Part shown: positions 25,111 through 33,437 of the stretch, piece by piece | Numbering within the stretch: the first letter of the stretch is position 1 | How the letters are laid out: every line of letters begins with the position of its first letter | NCBI RefSeq assembly: GCF_963678635.1 | Contig: NW_026971066.1 | Coordinates: 1-33,437, forward strand | Direction: 5' to 3' | Source of the DNA: Symsagittifera roscoffensis | Lineage: Eukaryota > Xenacoelomorpha > Acoela > Convolutidae | Length of the DNA stretch: 33,437 nucleotides | Made by a program: the position numbers and the translations under genes | The notes under the pieces: generated by a model | Database searches by the model: none | What the model saw: only the letters and a program-made list of their open reading frames with translations | What the model was told of the DNA's origin: nothing

Positions 25111-27340
25111 TCAAAAAGTAAGACTGATTTTACATCATGGAAATGTCATGAATGTTCAAAATGCCCATCTTTTAAAGTTGACAGTTTTTTTTCCTACAGA
25201 GAATCGATAAATAATTGAAAAAAAAATACAGTTTTGTCTTCCTTCCGGTATTTAAATCACAATAAGATGTATTTAACGTGCGGTTCCATAATACTAAAAC
25301 CGAATTGCTGGCGTCAATTTAATTTGAAACTATTTAATAAACCGTTTATGCATGTCATTAGAACTAAAGTAATCGCGCGTTAATCAGTCAAATGGGCAAA
25401 CAAATAGTAAATTTGGAATGTCCTTCCAAAAATTGGTCACAAGTAAAAAAAATCATTCCTATTTAATCAACATCCCTTCTCATTGTCAAAGTGCATTATC
25501 TCCTTCTTCTCAAAAAAAAGATAACAGCAAAAAAATTATAACCAGAGACCCAAAAAGGGAAAGACGGTTTTTACGTGATCAAAAACCAAAAAATGTTAAT
25601 TCAGGTAGCATGAAATCAAAACCACCTGAATGGAAAAAAAACCAGCCAAGCAATAATATTACCTTATTTTCAAAACTCAAAGCAACAAAAAACGAAATAA
25701 TTATTTTCCTATTGCATTTACGATACTATAAATCTTCTATAAGCTTAGATAGGGATCTTAAATAGCATGAAGTAAAATCAAAAAGGAAACCACTCTGTGT
25801 AGGTTTGAAAATGTTGCCAATTTTTGGAGTTTTACAGTTCTAAGATATCGCATGCTTTATGTCGCGAGTTTCTCTGTTTTTTGGTAATTGAATCGATTAA
25901 GCTTTCAGATTGAAAACACTTTTTGGCAAGCATACGGAACTTTTAATCTTAAAGCTTGTTTTTCGAGTTAAGAGTGAATCAAGAGCTGGAAAAACTAGTC
26001 CAACTTACCCTGTAGTTTTAAGCCCATGTATGAAATTCAGGGGAAAAAACAAGCTGAGGGTTTAATAAATTCAAAACATTATAATTGTTTGGGAATCTTA
26101 GAAACCGTAAAAACCAATTGAAACAAGGATAGCCGGTTGTTCCGACCATAGTCTTTAAAAAGTTATAAAAAAGTGATTCAAAAGTAATTCTTAAGTAAAT
26201 GTATAGTTTTTTTCGGCAAGGTGTGATAGAAAGATCTGAATGAAATATTACAAACTAGGTACATTCGACGGTCAAAGTAAAATGCCCATTAGTAAGCCAA
26301 TTGCACCACAGTTTTCGAAGAAAAAGGGCCCTGAAAACAAAGAAAATATTTGGAAAAATAAAAGCATATAGAAAAATATAGAAGATAAGCTTATAGAAGA
26401 GTATTAGTACCGTGCACGCAGAATTTTTAGCAGAATTTTTTTTTTATTTTATGGTATTTCGGATTTTCAAAATTTTGGCAAAAAAACCCAAACAAAACAT
26501 ACTCGACAAAAATAAAATTTCGCGGCTTGATGCAAGCATATATAAACTATTGTAAGGCTGCTCGATTGCCTTTATTCGCTCAAAATTAGACCAAAAATCA
26601 AAATTTTCAAACTAGTTTTTCCCAGCACTGGGAAATTTTTTTGGAAAATTTTAAGGTGGTTCGAATCACGACTAAAAAGGCTTTAATATGATATATCACT
26701 CAACCCAGTCCAATAACAAAGTGTGGTACATGATTTTGCGTGGAAAACAAACAAAAACTAAAAAAAAACTAAAAAACATTTTCAATGGTCGGAACAAAAA
26801 ACTTTCATTTGAATTACTAACTTTCCAAGAATTTGAACTCGAACTATATCCAAAAAAGCCGAGATTAGCCTTAAGCAAATAAAATCACTTTCTGATAGTA
26901 TGACCTTAAAACCACCCGTCTAGATTGTGATGTCTTACATGCCAAAACTTTGAAAAGCAGTAGCTAATTCTACGTTATGTTACAGCAAAAAATCACCAAA
27001 ATGGTGCTTGAAAGTTCGCGCTGTATTTTAGAGTCGGTTTCTAAATTTACGTTACATCCACGCTGTCGTTAATTGAATCACGGGATCTGCGTAAACTTTA
27101 CATCTTGCTCTTGAAAAAATTTTGTCTTGACAAAAAAGTACGTCTTATACCACACTAAGGCTAGAAATCATTTAATGCTTTAAACTAAATTAACTAAACG
27201 AAAAAACAGCAGAAAACCGTGGCTCTTTTTTTTCCAAATATGTTTGTCATGACGTTATTATCAATTGCCAAATTTTATATCAATCTGACAATAATAACAG
27301 AAAAATGTCTCTAAAAAATTTGCGGTTCAAAAGCGTTTTC
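25111..27340. other. Non-coding, no gene supported
   Basis: A 2.2-kb AT-rich stretch. The longest open frame (25418-25765, plus, 115 codons) is Lys/Ser/Asn-rich low complexity without a domain or splice context, and the frames at 26688-26882 oppose each other; I take all as chance. Confidence 0.5.
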
Positions 27341-27349
27341 TGAACTGCC

Positions 27350-27417
27350 GGGAATCGAACTGCATTCGACAGGCTCAGACGCCAAATTCTTACCGCTGAG
27401 CGACCGTAATTGTAGCG
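27350..27417 (-). pseudogene. tRNA-like fragment
   Basis: The minus strand has a box-A-like GGTCGCTCAGCGGTAAGA and a box-B-like GTTCGATTCCCGG with tRNA-like spacing, and overall resembles a glycine-type tRNA. The T stem does not pair (TGCAG against CCCGG) and I could not form an acceptor stem, so it is a decayed tRNA or a tRNA-derived SINE head. Confidence 0.35.
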
Positions 27418-27534
27418 ATCGTTCATTGTAGCTAGCGCTTTGTAACTTTGTCAAGTATAAAAAAATTAATCAAGAGAGTTTCAACAGACGGTGTTGTCTC
27501 GAATTTTGATGAAAATGACTGTATGTTTACTCAA

Positions 27535-27670
27535 AGGTTGGTTTTTTCTTCAGACGACTAGTTTCGAACTTTTAACTAGCAATTTTTGGCAAAGTATTAG
27601 CATACATTCTGAAATAAATTAAAACTTGGAGCTCAAAATTGAAAACCAATTCTCCTCTGGTTAATACTCA
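27535..27670 (-). repeat. Fold-back family fragment
   Basis: Shares TTTTTTCTTCAGAC, TTTTAACTAGC and GAGCTCAAAATTGAAAA with the left arm at 23797 onward, in the same orientation as that arm. Truncated before the ACGCGTTAATAGCGC core. Confidence 0.6.
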
Positions 27671-28848
27671 CTTCCGCTGATAGTTTTAGTTTTGATATAC
27701 CTGCGTCAACTTGAACATCTCGGTAAAAGTGGGTACATCTTATCTGAACATGTTCTGGCTTCGCATCTACATGGTATCGATGGCATTTTACTTTTAAACG
27801 ACGCTAGCTTCAATATATGTCTTGATTTTGCTTCGGCATTGTTTTAAAGGGTTTTTCTCCGACATTAATATCATCTCGAAGTTAACTCTTACATAAAATC
27901 ATTCCTTGCACTAATCATAACTCTGCAAGAAGAAAGTAGTTTTTAACTTTTTTTAGAGTTGGCCGGTCGAAAATGGATGATGTAAATTAATACCAAGGGG
28001 GGACCCTTTGGTTTGTGAGGGGGTCGAATTGAATCCCTGAGGAAGAGGGAAGCGTCCCCCCTTCCGCCGAATCCACCCCTGCATTTAACGTTCCATTAGC
28101 TAGAAGAAACATTCTGAAGACGACTAATAACTGCGATTATTTGTTCGCTATTTTTAGCATCTTAGGCAAAATATTTCTTTCAAATAGCTGCGAGGAGCGG
28201 TCAACTTTCGGAAATCTGTTTGACCCCGCCTTGTTCGCCTTGATTGCTTTATTTCCTGGCCTCCGCCCGGCCGATAAGGAGTGGTGCATTTGCATCAGAA
28301 AAGGAGTAACATTGGAAACAATGCGCTTCTCTATTTCAGTTAGCATATCTCATATTTGAACTAGAATGCTGCACTAAACCTCAGCCTGATCATTGCTGCT
28401 GTTGATGTTTGATTTATAGACTCCACCCTTTTCAGACAACTCCTCATTCGCCTAATTTACCTCTCTAGAGCAGCTCCTTACAGTCATATCAAAACTGACG
28501 TTAGCTAACGAGCTCCACAACTAGTCATAGCAAGCTCGAGGGGAGGAGTTGGCAGATTTTCAAAAAAAATTCAATCTTTCATTTTTTTTGTTTTGAGTCA
28601 ACCAAAATGATTGTCGGCAAATTTTCGAAAAAAAACAGGCCAACAAATTGCGCTCCCGCCTCAAAATTAGTATATATTGGCGCGAAAGGATATAAGATCA
28701 TTTATCCACGAGGGAAAGGATGAACATATGAGCTGTACAGTTCTTCAAGGCGAGCCGCTGCTGTGCACATGTCTAGGAATTACATGCAAATTTTTTGGTT
28801 ATTTCTCTGGCTGGATAATGTTGTCTCACTCTCGAGCAGCGAGTATGG
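27671..28848. other. Non-coding, no gene supported
   Basis: A block at about 27995-28040 (GGACCCTTTGG...GAGGGGGTCGAAT) recurs in diverged form at about 28998-29035, indicating another dispersed repeat. Opposing open frames at 28137-28359 lack any domain. Confidence 0.4.
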
Positions 28849-28921
28849 ATCATGATGGGCCTCGAACATCCGACCTTTTAATTGAGAGGCGGAGACGTAG
28901 CCGCTTCACCACCGCTCACTT
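28849..28921 (-). pseudogene. tRNA-like fragment, probably SINE-derived
   Basis: Minus strand with GTGGTGAAGCGGCTACG as a box-A-like part and GGATGTTCGAGGCCC as a box-B-like part, about the right distance apart. The anticodon loop lacks U33 and the T loop is distorted, so a working tRNA is unlikely. A related CTCGAG/ACCGACCTTT sequence occurs near 32470-32490. Confidence 0.3.
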
Positions 28922-29144
28922 TTATAGCACCTTTAAGGCGCCTATAGAAAAATTTTAGGGTCAGTCAGCCACAAATGAATGTCTGAAAGTAGTTCAAAGG
29001 GTGGACCTTTTGGGTCGGCAGGGGGTCGAATACCCCTACTGAATGGTTTTTTGAGATCTACAGAGCTGAATCACACGCTTCCCCGAGACTTTGAGGTGAT
29101 GATTTGAGGGGTCGAGTCTTGCAATTTGAGCAGATTTAGCATTT

Positions 29145-29655
29145 TTGTTCTGATTATTTTTGAAGAAAATGACAGAAGATTTGTGTTTGATTGTTTTTTC
29201 CTCCAGAAAAAACATTTTTTGACGGAATTTTATATACATTCGAAAAGTTTTGTTACCTTGTGCTCACATTTAAAAAGTTATTTAACCGGTGATCATTTTT
29301 CGTTTAGTTAAAGTAAGGGGGGTTCATAGATTTGCTAATTTAGGAAAACCAATGTGCGATGTTTTTTGTGTTATTAACGCGTAAGCGGAGATTTAACCCG
29401 TGTTAGAAATCGTTCCAAAATGAAAAGGGGCACGCAGTTTGCTCTATATAGTTTTTTTATATACAAAATACATATTTTTCATTATATACAGCGCGTAGGA
29501 CAATATAAAAAAAATCTCAACTTAAACTTTTTTGTTTAACTTTTGAAAGTGCAATATTTTGAAAGCGCAATCTGCTCCAGAGATTTTAAAATGCAGTCGG
29601 AACAATCAAAACCTCGCCATGATTAGAGCAGTCTTGTTTTGTATTATGATTGCAT
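29145..29655 (-). repeat. Single arm of the fold-back family
   Basis: Runs from the TTTTTTCCTCCAGA outer block through AACCGGTGATCATTTTTCG, TATTAACGCGTAAGCGGAG, TTAGAAATCGTTCC and TGCAGTCGGAACAATC to GAGCAGTCTTGTTTT, matching the left arm 23797-24285 in order. The opposite arm is absent, so it is a solo arm. Confidence 0.75.
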
Positions 29656-29919
29656 TGCTTCAAAAGTTTTCAAAAACAAAAAAATTGGATTTCAAAAATT
29701 AGCAAACATTTTAAATCCCAACCCCATTGCGGGGTCTGAAAATTTAACAGTTTAGTTGGGCTCTGTCGGAATAATCTCAACATTTAAAATTTTTTAAACC
29801 TCAACAGCTTGGGAGATACAACGTTTCGTCATGATTTTTGATTGACAAATTTACAAACGTTTAGATTTAAAAAACTCTCACAAAATTTGAGTTTAGTTAG
29901 TATGATGGTATGCTATCTG

Positions 29920-30350
29920 TTATCTCAGGAAATGCAAATGATGTCTCCAAATACGACTTCTCAATTTTTTTGTTTCCGAGATATGACGTTCTTACAAATA
30001 TACTTAACAAAAACTTCCCAAAACCACAGTGGGGTGCTGGCAAAAATCTGTCAATGATCGCAATTTTTGCCTCGAAATTTTTGGAATTTGTTTCATTCAA
30101 ACTTTCTTGTATAAAATTGAATTTCTGAACATTATAATTAATTACTGTGAGGTTTTCTCAGGAAATTGAAAATTGATCTCCAATTTTGAACACTCAATTG
30201 CTCTTAGCTTATGAGATTTGAAAAAATGAATCTCAATTTTTAATTATCAAATCTAAGATGGGGTGCAGCCAAAGTTCTCTTAATGGTTGTAACTGCCTCT
30301 AAGCATTACTGAATAGACCCTGCTGGCTTCCAGGACAATGAGATTTTTTT
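29920..30350 (+). repeat. Ancient tandem duplication, about 230-bp unit
   Basis: CTCAGGAAAT recurs at about 29926 and 30159, followed in both by TCTCCAA, TCTCAATT or CTCAATT, a GAGAT(A/T)TGA motif, TGGGGTGC(T/A)G and a TCTTAATGG/GTCAATGA plus TGCCTC block at a constant offset of about 230 bp. More diverged relatives of the GGGGT-containing part appear at about 29723 and 30422. Confidence 0.45.
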
Positions 30351-31568
30351 GATTTTTTCAAAAAAAAACTTCACAAAAAATGCAATTGCTAATTTTTTGG
30401 TTGGTTGCTGTCAGGATTTTCAACCTTATGGTAGGGTTCTGTAAGGGTTGCCCCAAGGATTGCTGTCAAGGTAAACCATGGGGTATCTTACCTTCAATCA
30501 TGAGAAAGACTTCAAGTAGTTGAGGACTGGGTTGCTGAAGCCCTTCCAGTTTCCGAGATTTGTTTTTTTTTGATTTTTTGGAAATTTTTCTATAAATTTC
30601 AATTTCAAAAATTTCACAAAACGTGAAGTTCCCAAACTTAAAAAGAGACGTGGTCTGTTGAATTTCTCCCAAGAGCTGTAATATTGAACTTCAAATATTA
30701 ATATTTCAATTCTTTTTGCCTACGCGATCTGAAAAATATAAGTTTCACGTTCTGTCCGGCATTCTCAGGGGTTGCGAATCTTGCTCATACACTTTACTTC
30801 TTAAATTTTTCAGCTTCCGAGTTCTGCCTGATTAAAAAAAAATGTATCCCAGGAACAAAATTTGTTGCAATCATATAGTCAGTTGGAAACATATTTTGCC
30901 ACAAAATTTGACTGCTCAAAATCTATCAGTTTCGGAGAAGTGCCTGTTTTTTTTTCCAAATTTCAGAATTAGGGAAAAGTTCTAAGAAATTGAAATGCTA
31001 ATTTACCGTGAGTGGATGTCTCAGCCAAGTTTATATATTTAAGAATTATTCGCTATAACTACATGTTTTAGCTATAGTACATGTTTACATAGCTATGCTA
31101 TGCAAAGCAGTTAAAGCGCTACTGGAACTTTCGGACTTTAATCGATCGGTTTTGTGCTTCTTATAGATTTTATTTAGCATTCATATTTGAAATAATTCAA
31201 ATTTTTTTTTTCACTCTTTTTATATCTATTTTTTATCAGTTTTGAAACTCAAATCTGAGCGTTTTTATTGATGCTCGGAGGTAATTTTCTGATATTGTAG
31301 TTCATTTGGGCAAAAAATCACTTTACCCAATCATCTAGACGACTTTTGATGTTCCGAAATGCAACGAACGTGACGTAGTAGTTCTAATTGGGTGGGTCCG
31401 TTCTCCAGAAAAACTTCGTTTCAATAGTAGCTTGCGAAAAATAATCGTCAGAAGACTGCTTAGTCAAAGTTGGTAAATGCAGAAAGAACGAACACCAGAG
31501 CAAGCGCAAGTAATTCAAAAAATTCGAAGACTATTTGTTCGGCTAACGAGAGTAGCTGGTTTGGGGCA
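30351..31568. other. Non-coding, no gene supported
   Basis: AT-rich sequence with degenerate relatives of the 230-bp unit up to about 30720 and no supported ORF after it. Confidence 0.4.
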
Positions 31569-31805
31569 GTACAACAGTGCCGAAGGACAATAATGCTGAA
31601 AATGAAAAAATGTTCAACAGTGCCAAAAATTGATGTTTTTTGGCACAGTTCTACTTTGGCACTGTTGTGCTATGCTGCGCTTAGAGAAGCGTTCAATTTT
31701 GCCAAAGTACAAGAGTGCCGAAAGTAAAATTATCGTTCAACAGGGCTGAAAATCACCAATTTTCGGGACTGTCGAAAATTTTTTTAATTTTCGGCACTGT
31801 TGTAC
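31569..31805. mobile_element. 237-bp miniature inverted-repeat element
   Basis: Bounded by a perfect 16-bp terminal inverted repeat: GTACAACAGTGCCGAA at 31569-31584 and its reverse complement at 31790-31805. Inside are further CAACAGTGCC and GGCACTGTTG copies in both directions (about 31615-31680 and 31730-31770), so the element can form several nested stems. No ORF. The bases flanking the two ends do not form an obvious target duplication. Confidence 0.65.
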
Positions 31806-32680
31806 ATCGGTACTGTTGAATGCCCCCGTTGGTTTATGTGATCAATGAACACAATAAAACAAACAAAACTACTAGTGTCAGAAAAAACCAGGATGTTCCG
31901 AGTGCCCCCTAACTGTTTTCGAAAGTTTTTTTAAAAAGGTATTGACAAACCATGAAATTCGGGCTGATAGTTTTTAGTGTTAAAGTTTGAGTCATTTATG
32001 TAATTATTAAGACTAGTAAGCTTACCTCAAATCAATGTGAAAAAAATTGTAGAGCGATTTAAATCACCACGCATAAACTATTCGCGTTACAATTTCAGCA
32101 TCAAAGTAAAAAAAACGAGCAGTTTAGGAAGACTCGCTTCTGAGGAAATGTCAGGTCAGGGTAAAATTTGGGTGTGCGCTTTGAGCCAGGCTTTCTTAGA
32201 TGCAGGGCTCGATCCCCGAAGTAATGCAATCTTCTAATGGATCTAAAAAAACCTTCCCAAGCATATATATTCCTCTTTTTTTTTCGAAAATCGGAACAAA
32301 ATCAACGAATCCAAAACCAGATAACTCATATCATGGCGGTATCCTGAGCTCCTGAGGTCTATATTTACATAGAAACATTAATTCTCAGCGCTGATAAGAA
32401 GTGTATTAAGAACTACCCAAAATTTTGCCCCATCACCCTCAATTAACGAACAGAGATGTGGGGTCTCGTCTCGAGCTACCGACCTTTCGCCCAGGAGCTT
32501 CTCATCGCTTCCTGTGTACTATAACTGTGCGAAGATTCGTTGTTTACTTTTTGCACCACAACTTTGCTATGCTCAGTTTCATCTTAAGAAATAAGCAATA
32601 CACTGTGATTGATGAAAATTATTGAAAATACGCATAGTTTTAGTTGAAATAATTTCCAACTATTTGAGTAAAATATGTTC
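31806..32680. other. Non-coding, no gene supported
   Basis: Includes a weak tRNA-T-arm-like AGGGCTCGATCCCCG near 32200 and a SINE-like stretch near 32455-32505; neither is complete enough to call. Confidence 0.35.
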
Positions 32681-32855
32681 CCGGGTTGACGGTCATACCT
32701 CGAAAATCATACACTTCCAGACAACAAAAATCATTATCATACAATTCCATACATCACATGTATGGAAAGAATGCTTGTCATACAATTTCATACAGTTTCA
32801 AAAAATTGTTGAAAAAAGTTATTAACTAATTTTTTTAATTTTTGAAATTCTTAAA

Positions 32856-33036
32856 GTACAAAAAATCTATTATAATCGATTATAATCGATTATAATAGCT
32901 TGCAATATATCTTACAAAATAATCGATTGTAATTGATTATATTTGATTAAAATTTTACTGAAGATTTGCATATTTTAATAAGGATTTCAAGAGATTATAA
33001 TCGATCAATAATTGATTATAATAGATTTTTTTTTTA
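32856..33036. repeat. AT-rich inverted repeat with TATAATCGAT units
   Basis: The left end (GTACAAAAAATCTATTATAATCGAT...) and right end (...ATTGATTATAATAGATTTTTTTTTTTAC) are inverted copies of about 40 bp. The arms are built of ATTATAATCG units, and the middle holds CGATTGTAATTGATTAT variants. A miniature inverted-repeat or foldback satellite. Confidence 0.55.
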
Positions 33037-33437
33037 CATTTTCAAAAAGACAGTTACTAATATCATAATCTATTCAATTATTATCTCTTGAAACTGGGTG
33101 CGGGTTAATTCAAACTGCGCCACTTGATAGCTAGCTATTCACTTACTTTTAAAAGCCAATCTTCGAACAATTTATATCTGGGGATGAAGAATGATTGGTA
33201 ACTATACATCAAAAACCATTAAATTTTCTTCACTATTGTTCTGTGTATTTTCCTAAACGTCATTAGAACTAGGCAGGCCATAATCACCCAAATATGAGTT
33301 TGTATCACCAGAACATAATCGATTATGATTGGGTATGAAAAAAAACTGACATGTGTAAGGACCATACTAAATGGAATGAGGAACTCCTTTTTTATTGCAT
33401 CTGTCAGGAAGTTATACATTCCGATTGACGCGCCATT
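33037..33437. other. Non-coding, no feature seen
   Basis: No supported gene or repeat to the end of the window; one further AATCGATTATGATTG-like motif at about 33318 echoes the preceding repeat. Confidence 0.35.

Noticed and set aside
25418-25765. 115-codon plus-strand open frame
   Set aside because: Lys/Ser/Asn-rich low complexity in AT-rich DNA with no splice context or domain.
27350-27417. Functional tRNA gene
   Set aside because: Box A and box B are recognisable but the T stem and acceptor stem do not pair.
1-33437. CRISPR arrays, bacterial operons, riboswitches or rRNA genes
   Set aside because: No regularly spaced repeats of that kind or conserved RNA cores were seen, and splice-bounded exons show the DNA is eukaryotic.

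Overview
The window is AT-rich animal (invertebrate) nuclear DNA. The evidence is two spliced exons of a class A G-protein-coupled receptor with consensus GT/AG introns, long non-coding stretches full of small inverted-repeat elements, and a very large LTR retroelement. The species cannot be named from the sequence alone.

Positions 122-18989 are one giant Ty3/gypsy-type (Metaviridae) retroelement on the minus strand, about 18.9 kb. In its sense direction (high to low coordinates) the order is: 5' LTR (18989-18576), primer-binding site (18573-18556), a 1.2-kb leader with repeated hairpins and a 77-codon ORF, a basic 155-aa ORF (17323-16856), a 2740-aa Gag-Pol polyprotein (16881-8659; capsid, zinc knuckle, protease, RT, RNase H, integrase, GPY/F), a 0.6-kb spacer, two tiny hydrophobic proteins (8059-7829, 7832-7644), a 378-codon frame with no methionine codon (7638-6502), an 872-aa envelope-like glycoprotein (6514-3896), a two-part accessory protein split by a -1 frame change (3899-3477 and 3591-2092), 1.5 kb of non-coding DNA, the polypurine tract (636-615) and the 3' LTR (614-122). 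Over the 412 bp they share, the LTRs differ by only one or two substitutions and one 2-bp indel, and the long ORFs are intact, so the insertion is young. The 5' LTR lacks about 81 bp at its outer end and abuts a fold-back repeat, which explains the missing target-site duplication.

The distinctive part is the 3' half: six closely packed or overlapping frames (two ATGA stop/start overlaps, a 13-nt overlap, a start-less frame and a -1 split). Together they look like a polycistronic, partly spliced virus-like module carrying an envelope, two viroporin-sized membrane proteins and unrecognised accessory proteins.

To the right (18990-33437) lies host DNA. Two minus-strand exons (20932-20807 and 19994-19822) encode TM1-TM3 of a muscarinic/aminergic-type receptor, and the retroelement lies downstream of them in sense orientation, most likely inside the next intron. 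The remaining 12.5 kb holds no gene I can support. It contains a fold-back element with about 500-bp inverted arms and several fragments of the same family, a 237-bp element with perfect 16-bp terminal inverted repeats, other palindromes and tandem repeats, and two tRNA-like fragments.
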